A stretch of DNA of 64,000 nucleotides, taken from contig NZ_SJKB01000009.1 in the NCBI RefSeq assembly GCF_004331465.1, forward strand, positions 310,001-374,000, given 5' to 3'. A model generated the notes under the pieces. That model saw only the letters and a list, made by a program, of their open reading frames with translations, was not told the DNA's origin and did not search any database. The stretch is from Kribbella pittospori (lineage in GTDB: Bacteria > Actinomycetota > Actinomycetes > Propionibacteriales > Kribbellaceae). Each line of letters begins with the position of its first letter. The stretch's first letter is position 1. A program made the position numbers and the translations under genes. Positions 25,152-33,567 of the stretch are shown piece by piece.

Positions 25152-26031
25152 TCGTCCGCTCCCGCTCCTCAGCGGTGCCGACCGGGCAGAGCAGGAACTC
25201 GGTCGCTCCGGCGTCCGCGAACCGCTCGATCTCCTTCGCGACGGCCGACTCGTCACCCAGTACGGCGGTGTCCTCCGGCCCCGCCTTGCCGCCGCGATCC
25301 AGAACTGCTCTGTACGAGGGCATGTCGCCTGCCGGACCGTAGTGGGCCCGGATCCACTCGCGGGTCGCATCCGGATCGTCGGTGACCGCGACGCACGCGC
25401 CGGCGATGATCTGTGGTTGCGGGCGACCGGCAGCCGACGCGGCCTGATCGATCGTCGGCCGGATGAAGCTCTCGATCACCTCCGGTCCGACCCAGCTGGT
25501 CGTCGTACCGGCCGTCAACTCGCCTGCGATCTTCAGCATCCGCGGACCTAGCGCGGCGAGAATGAGTTCCGGTGCCTCGGTTCCGAGGATCTCGATGTGT
25601 CCGCGGGCGGTGAGCTTCTCGCCTTCGTAGGCGACCGGCTCGCCGGTCAGCAGTGGACCGAGGGCTTCGACGTACTCGCGCATGAAGCGGGCCGGCTGTT
25701 CCATCGACAGCCCGAACATGCCCTCGATGATCTGCGGGTGACTCGACCCGATCCCGAGCGTCAGCCGGTTGCCGATCACCGCCTGCACGCTGAGCGCTTG
25801 CGCGGCCAGCGCGAGCGGGTGCCGCGGGTACACCGGCACGATGCCGACCGCGAACTGGATGGTCGAGGTGTACGGCGCCGCGCCCGCGATCAGCGTGAGT
25901 GCGTCCCACCCGAGCCGTTGGCTGAACCAGATCCGGTCGATGCCGTGCTCCTCGGCGGCCTTCGCGGCCGCGCCCACCTGGTCGATGCGCAGGTTCTCTT
26001 CGTCGATCCACAGTCCGAGTCTCATGTCCAT
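25114..26031 (-). CDS. LLM-class (F420- or flavin-dependent) oxidoreductase (1)
   Basis: This 305-residue luciferase-like TIM barrel has RIWFSQRLGWDALTLIAG, VPVYPRHPLALAAQALSVQA and LTLGIGSSHP, the usual nucleotide/cofactor strands. Many actinobacterial members use coenzyme F420. ATG 26031 or the second Met at 26025 may be the start; neither has a good ribosome-binding site. It is divergent from the LysR gene at 26114 and convergent, with overlap, with the amidohydrolase. Substrate unknown. Confidence 0.88.
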   Translation of the reverse strand: MDMRLGLWIDEENLRIDQVGAAAKAAEEHGIDRIWFSQRLGWDALTLIAGAAPYTSTIQFAVGIVPVYPRHPLALAAQALSVQAVIGNRLTLGIGSSHPQIIEGMFGLSMEQPARFMREYVEALGPLLTGEPVAYEGEKLTARGHIEILGTEAPELILAALGPRMLKIAGELTAGTTTSWVGPEVIESFIRPTIDQAASAAGRPQPQIIAGACVAVTDDPDATREWIRAHYGPAGDMPSYRAVLDRGGKAGPEDTAVLGDESAVAKEIERFADAGATEFLLCPVGTAEERERTIRFAHDYASGLK

Positions 26032-26068
26032 CAGTCAACGAGTCCGGGGACCGGTGACCAAGACCCGA

Positions 26069-26087
26069 TTACGCTGGGCAGCGATAA
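26069..26087. promoter_or_regulatory. Imperfect inverted repeat, candidate LysR operator
   Basis: TTACGCT-GGGC-AGCGATAA lies in the 82-base gap between the divergent LLM and LysR genes. Arms CGCT/AGCG pair perfectly and extend with one extra base to TTA/TAA. Its size and place fit a LysR-type autoregulatory site shared by both promoters. Inferred. Confidence 0.45.
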
Positions 26088-26113
26088 CGACTCGTGATCG
26101 CTGGAGGCCCCCG

Positions 26114-26965
26114 ATGGAGCTACGGCAGCTGCGGTACTTCGTCACGGTCGCCGAGGAACTTCACTTCGGCAAGGCCGCCGAGCGGCTCAACATCGTCCAG
26201 CCCGCGGTCAGCCAGCAGGTGGCCCGGCTGGAACGTGAGCTCGGCCTGAAACTGCTCGACCGGTCCTCCCGCCACGTCCGGCTGACCGGTGACGGCGAGC
26301 GGATGCTGCGCGAGGCACGGACGATCCTCGCGGCCGCCGACCGCGCCACCGAAGTCGCTGCGGAGCTGGTTTCCGGACAGAGCGGCGTACTGCGGATCGG
26401 GACCGCGCAGGGACTGCGAGATCGGCTCGAGCGTGGGCTGGCCGTACTGCGGTCGGACAGTCCGGGCATCGAGATCAAGCTCAGCTCCGGCTCGGCCGCG
26501 GATCACCTCGAGGCGCTGCGCGCGGGTGAGCTCGACGTTGCGTTCGTCCGAGGCGACGTGGCTGCGGCCGATCTCCAGGTGGTCGAGCTCTGGCGCGATC
26601 CGCTGTCCGTCCTGGTGCCATCGACGTACCGGGCTGACGACGGCGTGAAGCTCGTCGATCTGGCGGGTCTGCCGTTGCGGTTGCCGCCCGATCCGTGGCT
26701 GCTCGAGCACGTGGTCGGCGCCTGCCGGGAGGCCGGATTCGAACCGATGGTGGGTCGTCCGGTGGACAACCTGGAGGACACGGTCGTCGAGATGTCGACC
26801 GGTGCGCCGGCCTGGACCGTGGTGTACGGAACGTCGTGTGAACCAGCCGAGGGCGCCTTGTGGATGGGGCCGTTCGCGCCGGCGCTGTCCGCGCCGGGCA
26901 ATCTCGTGGTCGCGGCGGGCGAGGCGCAGGTCTGTCTCGACGTACTGGTACGGGCCTTCGGCTGA
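26114..26965 (+). CDS. LysR-family transcriptional regulator (2)
   Basis: This 283-residue protein has the LysR winged helix ELRQLRYFVTVAEELHFGKA and IVQPAVSQQVARLERELG, then an effector domain. ATG 26114 has TGGAGG upstream; the much longer open frame is a shadow of the LLM gene. It is divergent from the LLM oxidoreductase and probably controls it. A GC-rich hairpin follows the stop. Confidence 0.92.
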   Translation: MELRQLRYFVTVAEELHFGKAAERLNIVQPAVSQQVARLERELGLKLLDRSSRHVRLTGDGERMLREARTILAAADRATEVAAELVSGQSGVLRIGTAQGLRDRLERGLAVLRSDSPGIEIKLSSGSAADHLEALRAGELDVAFVRGDVAAADLQVVELWRDPLSVLVPSTYRADDGVKLVDLAGLPLRLPPDPWLLEHVVGACREAGFEPMVGRPVDNLEDTVVEMSTGAPAWTVVYGTSCEPAEGALWMGPFAPALSAPGNLVVAAGEAQVCLDVLVRAFG

Positions 26966-26968
26966 GAA

Positions 26969-26998
26969 CCCCGGCGGGCCCTGACAGCACCGCCGGGG
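26969..26998 (+). terminator. GC-rich hairpin after the LysR gene
   Basis: CCCCGGCGG (26969-26977) pairs perfectly with CCGCCGGGG (26990-26998) around a 12-base loop, beginning 3 bases after the LysR stop. No T-run follows, as is common for actinobacterial terminators. Confidence 0.6.
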
Positions 26999-26999
26999 T

Positions 27000-27021
27000 G
27001 GCTGTTGATCTCTCAACAGCC
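27000..27021 (+). terminator. Second perfect hairpin in tandem
   Basis: GGCTGTTGA (27000-27008) pairs perfectly with TCAACAGCC (27013-27021) around a TCTC tetraloop, one base after the first hairpin ends. It could be part of a tandem terminator or a structured leader of the downstream exporter gene. Confidence 0.5.
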
Positions 27022-27040
27022 CGGATCGTATGCGGAAAAC

Positions 27041-27057
27041 CCTCTCCCGAGGAGAGG
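27041..27057 (+). terminator. Third hairpin in tandem
   Basis: CCTCTCC (27041-27047), loop CGA, then GGAGAGG (27051-27057): a perfect 7-bp stem. Three unrelated stems in 90 bases is more than a simple terminator needs. Confidence 0.45.
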
Positions 27058-27127
27058 TTGTCTCAGGAAAAGACGCGGGCGGATGGTGGCGCCCGGTGAT
27101 CGGTCGCTGACGGAGCGGGCTTATCGT

Positions 27128-27142
27128 TGGTTCTTGCAACCA
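27128..27142. promoter_or_regulatory. Inverted repeat TGGTT-N5-AACCA upstream of exporter
   Basis: TGGTT (27128-27132) and AACCA (27138-27142) form a perfect short inverted repeat 135 bases before the exporter start, in locally AT-rich sequence. It could be the site of a repressor of the efflux gene. No regulator gene lies beside it except the LysR gene upstream. Confidence 0.35.
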
Positions 27143-27276
27143 TAACCAGGCCTGGGTGAGGACCCGGTGTCCGGGCGTGCGCAGGTACGCCGGGACACGT
27201 GCCGGCCGTTTCCGCCCCGGAGCAGTGCTGACCGCTGCCCCGGCCCCGAAGCGACCCCGCGTACGAACGGAACCCG

Positions 27277-29607
27277 ATGTCTGCCACCCGGACCGAGGCC
27301 ATCGACTCGGCGACGGCCCATCCCGCCGCCCCCGAGCAACCTCCCGCCCGCTACCGCTCGATGTACGCCGAGGACCGCCCGGCGCCGCCCGCCGTCAGCT
27401 CGGATCCGGCGCTGACGCACCGCGAGATCCTGGAGATCCTGGCCGGTCTGCTCGCGGCGCTGTTCACCGCGGTGCTCAGCTCGACCATCGTCAGCAACGC
27501 CCTGCCGACGATCATCGCCGACCTGCACGGCACCCAGACGCAGTACACCTGGGTCGTCACCGCCAGCCTGCTCGCGATGACCGTGTCGACGCCGGTCTGG
27601 GGCAAGCTGTCCGACCTGATGAGCAAGAAGCTGCTCGTCCAGCTTGCGATCATCATGTTCGTGGTCGGCTCCGCGCTGGCCGGCGCGGCGCACAACGTCC
27701 CGTTCCTGATCGGTGCCCGGGTCCTGCAGGGCCTGGCGATGGGCGGCCTGATGGCGCTCGCGCAGGCGATCGTCGGTGCCGCGATCCCGCCCCGCAGTCG
27801 TGGCCGGTACTCCGGCTACATGGGTGCGGTGATGGCGGTCGCCACCGTGTCCGGCCCGCTGGTCGGTGGTGTCATCGTCGACACCTCGTGGCTCGGCTGG
27901 CGCTGGTGCTTCTACGTCTGTGTGCCGCTCGCCGTACTTTCGCTGATCGTGCTGCAGCGGTACCTGCACCTGCCACTCGTCAAGCGCAAGGTGAAGCTCG
28001 ACTACTTCGGCGCCTTCCTGATCGCGGGCGCGGCGAGCCTGCCGCTGATCTGGGTGTCGTTCGCCGGCGAGCACTTCCCGTGGTGGTCCTGGCAGACCGG
28101 CGCCTACCTGGGCGGTACGGCGCTGCTGGCCATCCTGGCCGTGATCGTCGAGACCCATGCGCGCGAGCCGCTCGTCCCGGTACAGGTGGTCCGCGAACGC
28201 ACCACCGCGCTGGCGATCCTGGCCAGCCTTGCGGTCGGCATCGCGATGTTCGGCAGCGCGGTCTTCCTCGGGCAGTACTTCCAGGTCGCCCGCGGCTACA
28301 GCCCCACCGAGGCCGGGTTGCTGACGATCCCGATGATGTTCGGCTCGTTCCTCGGGTCGGTCGGGTCCGGGCAGTTGATCACCCGGTTCGGCAAGTGGAA
28401 GCGGTACCTCGTGCTCGGTGGGCTGTTCCTCACCGCGGGGCTCGCGGTGCTGGGGACCATCGACCACACGTCGCCGTACTGGTACGTCGGCTGCGGCATG
28501 CTGTCGATGGGCATCGGCATGGGCATGATGATGCAGAACCTGGTGCTCGCCGTACAGAACACCGTCGACGTCAGCCAGGTCGGTGCGTCGAGCGCCACGG
28601 TCACGTTCTTCCGCAGCCTCGGTGGTGCTGTCGGTGTCTCCGTGCTCGGTGCGGTGCTGGCGACCCGGGTCACCGAGCTGATCGCCGAGAACCTGCGCGC
28701 CCTCGGGCCTGAGGCGGCCGCGGCGGCGCAGAGCGGGGGTGGCGGGAGTGTGCTCGACGTCAACTCGTTGCCGGCGCCGGTCGCCGAGATCGTGCGGCAC
28801 GCGTACGGCGATGCGACCGGGCGGATCTTTGTGATCGCGGCGTGCTCGGCGGTGGTCAGCCTGCTCGCCGTACTGTTCATCCGCGAGGTGCCGCTGCGGC
28901 GGACGGTCGGGATGACCTCTTCGGAGGAGGAGCAGCCTGCCGGCCACGCTCCTGAGGTGCCGGATGATCCGGCGGAGCGGGCGGCTGTGGTGGCGCTGGA
29001 CGTGATCACCTCGGCCGAGCGGACCGCCCGGGAGCGGGAACGCGAGGCCAACGAGCGGGTCCAGGCCGCTTCCACGGTGATCCGTCAGATGCGCACCGAC
29101 GTTGCCGACCTCTTCACCCGGGTCGACCAGCAGATCGCTGCCCTGGAGTCCGCCCTTCCCGATGGGGTTCCCCAACCGGCTGCCGCCATCCTGGACTCTC
29201 AGCGGCCCGCCGGCGAGTTGGTCGACGAACTGCGGCGCTACGAACTCAGCGTCCTCAGCGCGAGCCAGCGCACCGCGGATCACCTCCGCGAAACCGCCAA
29301 GACCGAGGCCGACCACGTCCGCGAGGCCGCGAAGTCCGAAGCGGACCAGGTCCTGGCCGAGGCCCGCGCGGAGGAGCAGGAGGTCCGGGCCCGGATCGCC
29401 GAGCTGGAGGCGGTCGAGCAACGTCTCCTCGGCACCATCCGCGACGGGCTCTCCAACACCCCACCACCCCCGCCAACCCCCGGTCCCACCACCCCAGCTG
29501 CCCCGCCTGCACCGCGCCCGACCACTCCAGCTGCTCCGCCTGCGCCGCGCCCGACCGGGAACGGCTATCCGAGCGCTGAGGTGCAGGAGCGCCAGGCCTT
29601 CGGGTAG
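27277..29607 (+). CDS. DHA2-type MFS drug exporter with long coiled-coil C-terminal tail
   Basis: The 776-residue protein has a cytoplasmic N-terminus (about 50 residues) and a 14-helix EmrB/QacA-type transporter core to about residue 547, with the motif-C-like SGPLVGGVIVD and motif-A-like GKLSDLMSKK. After it come about 230 hydrophilic residues: charged helices from about 575, a heptad-rich segment at about 666-723 (TADHLRETAKTEADHVREAA and following), then a Pro-rich tail with two TTPAAPPAPRP units. Typical DHA2 exporters end near 500-550 residues. The tail resembles DivIVA-like coiled coils and may mediate oligomerisation or localisation. ATG 27277 has only a weak ribosome-binding site. 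It exports drugs or lipophilic compounds by proton antiport, inferred from family. Confidence 0.92.
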   Translation: MSATRTEAIDSATAHPAAPEQPPARYRSMYAEDRPAPPAVSSDPALTHREILEILAGLLAALFTAVLSSTIVSNALPTIIADLHGTQTQYTWVVTASLLAMTVSTPVWGKLSDLMSKKLLVQLAIIMFVVGSALAGAAHNVPFLIGARVLQGLAMGGLMALAQAIVGAAIPPRSRGRYSGYMGAVMAVATVSGPLVGGVIVDTSWLGWRWCFYVCVPLAVLSLIVLQRYLHLPLVKRKVKLDYFGAFLIAGAASLPLIWVSFAGEHFPWWSWQTGAYLGGTALLAILAVIVETHAREPLVPVQVVRERTTALAILASLAVGIAMFGSAVFLGQYFQVARGYSPTEAGLLTIPMMFGSFLGSVGSGQLITRFGKWKRYLVLGGLFLTAGLAVLGTIDHTSPYWYVGCGMLSMGIGMGMMMQNLVLAVQNTVDVSQVGASSATVTFFRSLGGAVGVSVLGAVLATRVTELIAENLRALGPEAAAAAQSGGGGSVLDVNSLPAPVAEIVRHAYGDATGRIFVIAACSAVVSLLAVLFIREVPLRRTVGMTSSEEEQPAGHAPEVPDDPAERAAVVALDVITSAERTAREREREANERVQAASTVIRQMRTDVADLFTRVDQQIAALESALPDGVPQPAAAILDSQRPAGELVDELRRYELSVLSASQRTADHLRETAKTEADHVREAAKSEADQVLAEARAEEQEVRARIAELEAVEQRLLGTIRDGLSNTPPPPPTPGPTTPAAPPAPRPTTPAAPPAPRPTGNGYPSAEVQERQAFG
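29488..29553 (+). repeat. Two 33-bp tandem repeats inside the exporter gene
   Basis: Two 33-base units (29488-29520 and 29521-29553) each encode TTPAAPPAPRP with only third-position differences. They lengthen the proline-rich tail and may vary in number between strains. Confidence 0.85.
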
Positions 29608-29627
29608 GAGGTCGGCGCGGACAGCTC

Positions 29628-29710
29628 GACAGGAGGTGTGGGGGTCTCAGCGCTGTTCCCAGGCGTGGCCGAGGTGGCTCGGTGCGGAACTGAGCTGGAC
29701 ACCTCCTGTC
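29628..29710 (+). repeat. Nested long inverted repeat between exporter and SWIM operon
   Basis: GACAGGAGGTGT (29628-29639) pairs perfectly with ACACCTCCTGTC (29699-29710). Nested inside are CTCAG (29646-29650)/CTGAG (29690-29694), GTTCC (29655-29659)/GGAAC (29686-29690) and CCGAG (29669-29673)/CTCGG (29678-29682) with a GTGG loop. The last G of one nested arm shares a base with the next. The whole 83 bases can fold into one long stem-loop. A weaker stem (ATGCC 29714 / GGCAT 29750) follows. It could be a bidirectional barrier, a terminator or a structured RNA. Confidence 0.6.
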
Positions 29711-29789
29711 CGTATGCCCCACCGGCCCGGGGTGATGTCGGGGCTGGGTGGCATGCTTCCGAGGGAGAGCGTCGGGAGCGAGGAGTGCC

Positions 29790-31088
29790 GTGGGGCCGTG
29801 GGACGTGGAGCAGGTGCTGGGACTGGCGCCTGATTCTGCGTCCGCGAAGGCTGGACAGTCGCAGGCCCGGCCGGAGAAGTGGTCCGGGACCGGGGCGTCC
29901 GATCGGGCGGTGTGGGGACTGTGCCAGGGGAGCGGCAAGGCGCCGTACCAGACCACGGTTGATCCGACTGGGCCGGCGTACAAGTGCTCGTGTCCGAGCC
30001 GCAAGTTTCCGTGCAAGCATGCGCTCGGGTTGCTGTTGCTGTGGGCGGCCGGCGAGGTCCAGGGCGGTGAGGAGCCGGAGTGGGTGAGCTCGTGGGTGGA
30101 TCAGCGAGCGGCCCGGGCCGAGCGGCCGGAGCGCAAGCCGGGTGAGGTCGCCGATCCTCTGGCCGCGCAACAGCGTGCCTCGAGACGCGCCGACCGGGTG
30201 TCGGCCGGCATGGCCGAGCTGTCGAGTTGGTTGGACGACCAGGTCCGGCAGGGACTGGGTGGGTTCGACCAGCGTGCGTACACCGAGCTGAGCCGACTCG
30301 CGGCGCGCATGGTGGACGCGCAAGCGCCAGGAGTCGCAGGAGCGGTACGTCGTGCCGCCGGCGTCGTCGGCCGTGGTCACGGCTGGCCGGGTGAGCTGCT
30401 CGAGGAGCTGTCCCTCATCCATCTGATCGTCTCGGCACACGGCCGCCTCGCCGACCTCCCGCCGTCGCTGGCCGACACCGTGCAGTCGCGGATCGGCTGG
30501 ACTGTCGAGACGGCCCGCGTGCTGGTCGAAGGGGAGAAGGTCGAGGACGACTGGCTCGCCCTCGGTCGCGTGATCGAGCCCGACGAGCGCCTCACGGTCC
30601 GGCGTGTCTGGTTGCGTGGGGCAACAACCGGACGACTCGGCCTGATCCTCACCTTCGCCGCCGCCGGACGCCCGCTCGATCCGCTCCCGGCCCGACCGGG
30701 CGAGTACGTCCCCGGAGCACTGTCCTTCTACCCCGGCGCTCTCCCGATGCGTGCCCTGCTCACCCAGACCGCACCGCGCCTGCCCGCACCGAAACCAACC
30801 GGACTCACCGCCCGTCAGGCCTTGGCGTCGTACGTCGAATCCGTCGCCGCCGACCCCTGGAACGAGCGCTGGCCGTTGGTCCTGCAGGACGTGCGTCCGG
30901 CCCAGTACGGCGAGGGATGGGCGCTGGTGGACGACTCCGGGGATGGGCTGGAGATCCTGCCTGGCGTGGATCCGTGGAAGCTGCTGGCGGTGTCGGCAGG
31001 CGATCCGGTCACCGTCGCCGGCGAGTGGAACCGTGCAGGCTTTCGGCCGATGACCTGCTGGCATCGCGATCGGCCGGTGATCCTGTGA
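29790..31088 (+). CDS. SWIM zinc-finger protein, first gene of MoxR/VWA operon
   Basis: The 432-residue protein carries a SWIM zinc finger, CSCPSRKFPCKHAL, with C66, C68, C75 and H77 (CxCx6CxH). The finger is preceded by a YQTTVD strand as in other bacterial SWIM proteins. The rest is helical then beta-rich and has no known domain that I can name. SWIM fingers bind DNA or proteins. GTG 29790 was chosen because GAGGAG lies just upstream; an in-frame ATG at 29748 lacks this. Its stop overlaps the next start (GTGA). It opens a five-gene operon. Confidence 0.85.
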   Translation: MGPWDVEQVLGLAPDSASAKAGQSQARPEKWSGTGASDRAVWGLCQGSGKAPYQTTVDPTGPAYKCSCPSRKFPCKHALGLLLLWAAGEVQGGEEPEWVSSWVDQRAARAERPERKPGEVADPLAAQQRASRRADRVSAGMAELSSWLDDQVRQGLGGFDQRAYTELSRLAARMVDAQAPGVAGAVRRAAGVVGRGHGWPGELLEELSLIHLIVSAHGRLADLPPSLADTVQSRIGWTVETARVLVEGEKVEDDWLALGRVIEPDERLTVRRVWLRGATTGRLGLILTFAAAGRPLDPLPARPGEYVPGALSFYPGALPMRALLTQTAPRLPAPKPTGLTARQALASYVESVAADPWNERWPLVLQDVRPAQYGEGWALVDDSGDGLEILPGVDPWKLLAVSAGDPVTVAGEWNRAGFRPMTCWHRDRPVIL

Positions 31089-32488
31089 AGGGCTGGGACG
31101 GGCTGGTCAGCTCGGCGTTGCTGGGTACAGGCCGACGGCCGGTGCACTTCGAGGAGTTGCCGGAGCACATCCAGGAACGGCTGGGCGATGGTGGTCTGCT
31201 CGACGCGGCCGCGCTCGCGACCGTCTACAAGCGAGCCGGACGCAAGCCGCTGCAGGAGCTCGAACCGTTGCCGGTGGCATCAGGTGAGGACCGGCCGTTG
31301 CCCAGACCGGTCGCGATCCGGCGGCTGGCCGCGATGCTTGGTGGATTCCAGACGACGGCGCTCGGAGAGTGGCTGCGTACCGCCGACGCACGCGGTTGGG
31401 GCGTGCCGCCGGAACACCTTCCGGCGTTGGCCGACTATGCCCGCAACAGAGCGGAGTACCGGCCGCTCGTGATCGCCGCTGCCGGTCGGCGGGCCGCGTG
31501 GTTGGCCGATCTGAATCCGGAGTGGCGCTTCCTCCACGCAGCGGTTGTCGAGAGCAACGATCCTGAGCTGTGGACGCATGGCAACGCGATCCAGCGCCGG
31601 AGCTGGTTGCGCGGTCTGCGGCAGCATGATCCGGACGCGGCCCGGGAGGCGCTGAGCGAGGTCTGGCCGACTGAGTCTGCCGCGACTCGTGCGGACTTCC
31701 TCGGTCTGCTCACGGATGGATTGTCCAAGCACGACGAAGACTTCCTCGAGGCCGCGCTCGACGACCGGTCCAAGGAAGTACGCCGGGGCGCGGCCCGACT
31801 GCTCGCGCGCGTCCCGGGTTCTCGGTTTGGCGAACGGATGGCCGAGCGGATGTGGTCGCATCTGACAGTCAGCCAGGGGGTGATCGCGGTTGACCTGCCG
31901 CGGCGGCTGAGTGCGTCGATGGAGCGCGACGGGATCACCTCGGAGAACCCCGAGGGAATCGGCAAGCGCGCGTGGTGGTTCCTGCAGATCGTTGCCAACA
32001 CGCCCTTGTCCGTGATGGATCTCAGCTGGTTGCAGACACCGGTGGAGGGCTGTTCGCCCGACGTACTGCAGGCAGCTTGGACGGAAGCCACGATCCGGGA
32101 GGGTTCGGCGGACTGGGCTCGGAGTTTGCTGCGGTCCGAGGCATCGACCGGCAGCCGGAGCCCGGCGGAGCTGCTGCGGTTGCTGCCTCCGGACGAGTGG
32201 GCGCGGGCCGTGGAGGCGCTCCGAACCACCGTGGATGTCGCCGAGTTGGTGGGTGGACTGCCGGTGCCGTGGCCGTCGTCGCTCGCGACCATGATCCTGG
32301 ACCAACTGGCCAAGGTGGGCACCGCCCGTGCCTGGGCCCGGCTGGCGAGCATCACGGCCCGCGCCGCGCCGGCCGACGTACTGGATCATCCGATCACCCG
32401 GGAGCCGACCGGCGAGGAAGACACCTGGCGCCGGCGGCTGGTGGAGACCCTGATCTTCCGACGTGAGATGTACGAGGAGCTGTCATGA
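31085..32488 (+). CDS. DUF5691 protein, HEAT-like helical repeats
   Basis: This 467-residue protein starts at GTG 31085 (MKGWDGLVSSALLGTGRRP), matching the family DUF5691. It is almost all helical, with repeat-like segments such as EAALDDRSKEVRRGAARLLA, which resemble HEAT repeats. No catalytic motif is visible. It probably serves as a scaffold or substrate adaptor for the MoxR ATPase encoded directly downstream. It overlaps both neighbours by 4 bases, so the proteins are probably made in fixed ratio. Confidence 0.85.
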   Translation: MKGWDGLVSSALLGTGRRPVHFEELPEHIQERLGDGGLLDAAALATVYKRAGRKPLQELEPLPVASGEDRPLPRPVAIRRLAAMLGGFQTTALGEWLRTADARGWGVPPEHLPALADYARNRAEYRPLVIAAAGRRAAWLADLNPEWRFLHAAVVESNDPELWTHGNAIQRRSWLRGLRQHDPDAAREALSEVWPTESAATRADFLGLLTDGLSKHDEDFLEAALDDRSKEVRRGAARLLARVPGSRFGERMAERMWSHLTVSQGVIAVDLPRRLSASMERDGITSENPEGIGKRAWWFLQIVANTPLSVMDLSWLQTPVEGCSPDVLQAAWTEATIREGSADWARSLLRSEASTGSRSPAELLRLLPPDEWARAVEALRTTVDVAELVGGLPVPWPSSLATMILDQLAKVGTARAWARLASITARAAPADVLDHPITREPTGEEDTWRRRLVETLIFRREMYEELS

Positions 32489-33567
32489 CCACTGAAGTAC
32501 TGCGGCCGCACGCGGAAGAGGAGTACGCCGACGAGCTCGCCGCACTGGCAGCGGCGGACGATCGCGCCCGCCCGCCGGCCTGGCGGCTGTCGCCCTCGGC
32601 GGTGGTGACCTACCTGCTCGGTGGACGGGCCGGTGACACGGAGATCTCACCGAAGTACGTCGGTCCGCGCCGGCTGATCGAGGTCGCGGTGGCGACGCTC
32701 GCGACGGACCGCGCGCTGTTGCTGCTCGGCGTACCGGGGACGGCGAAGACGTGGGTCAGCGAGCACCTCGCCGCGGCGATCAGCGGTGACTCGACCCTGC
32801 TCGTGCAGGGGACTGCGGGTACGGCGGAGGAGTCGATCCGCTACGGCTGGAACTACGCGCAGTTGATTGCCCAGGGCCCCAGTGAGGCGGCGCTGGTGCC
32901 GAGTCCGGTGCAGCGGGCGATGACCGAGGCGAAGATCGCCCGGATCGAGGAGCTGACCCGGATGCCGTCCGACGTCCAGGACGCGCTGATCACGATCCTG
33001 TCCGAGAAGACGCTGCCGGTGTCCGAGCTGGCCACGGAAGTCCAGGCCCGCAAGGGTTTCAACGTGATCGCCACCGCCAACGATCGCGACAAGGGCGTCA
33101 ATGAACTGTCCAGCGCGCTGCGGCGCCGGTTCAACACCGTCGTACTCCCGCTCCCCGACTCCGCCGAGGATGAGGTGGAGATCGTCTCCCGCCGGGTCGC
33201 GCAGCTCGGGTCGGCGCTGGAGTTGCCGCAGCCGGACGACGCGCTTGACGAGATCCGCCGAGTGGTGACGATCTTCCGCGAGCTGCGATCGGGCCGGACC
33301 GAGGACGGCCGGACCGCGGTCAAGTCCCCGTCGGCCACGCTGTCCACCGCGGAGGCGATCAGCGTCGTCACCGGTGGTCTCGCGCTCGCCGCGCACTTCG
33401 GGGACGGCGTACTGCGTCCGACCGACGTGGCCGGCGGAATCCTCGGAGCCGTCATCAAGGATCCGTCGGCGGACCGCGTGGTTTGGTCGGAGTACCTGGA
33501 GACCGTCGTCCGCGAACGGGACGACTGGGCACCGTTCTACCGAGCCTGCCGAGAGCTCAACGGATGA
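32485..33567 (+). CDS. MoxR-family AAA+ ATPase
   Basis: This 360-residue AAA+ ATPase has Walker A GVPGTAKT (residues 82-89), a Walker B region IARIEELTR (151-159) that reads Glu-Glu rather than the usual Asp-Glu, sensor 1 VIATAND (194-200) and arginine fingers in SALRRRF (about 213-215). MoxR ATPases act as chaperones with VWA partners to insert cofactors or remodel complexes. The VWA partner lies two genes downstream (35741). The ATG overlaps the DUF5691 stop by 4 bases. Confidence 0.93.
   Translation: MTTEVLRPHAEEEYADELAALAAADDRARPPAWRLSPSAVVTYLLGGRAGDTEISPKYVGPRRLIEVAVATLATDRALLLLGVPGTAKTWVSEHLAAAISGDSTLLVQGTAGTAEESIRYGWNYAQLIAQGPSEAALVPSPVQRAMTEAKIARIEELTRMPSDVQDALITILSEKTLPVSELATEVQARKGFNVIATANDRDKGVNELSSALRRRFNTVVLPLPDSAEDEVEIVSRRVAQLGSALELPQPDDALDEIRRVVTIFRELRSGRTEDGRTAVKSPSATLSTAEAISVVTGGLALAAHFGDGVLRPTDVAGGILGAVIKDPSADRVVWSEYLETVVRERDDWAPFYRACRELNG

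Larger units (their letters stand above)
26966..27276. other. 311-base gene-free stretch between LysR gene and exporter
   Basis: No gene is seen here. It holds three consecutive hairpins in its first 92 bases (listed separately) and an inverted repeat at 27128-27142. The remainder is GC-rich with no ORF showing coding bias. Confidence 0.7.
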
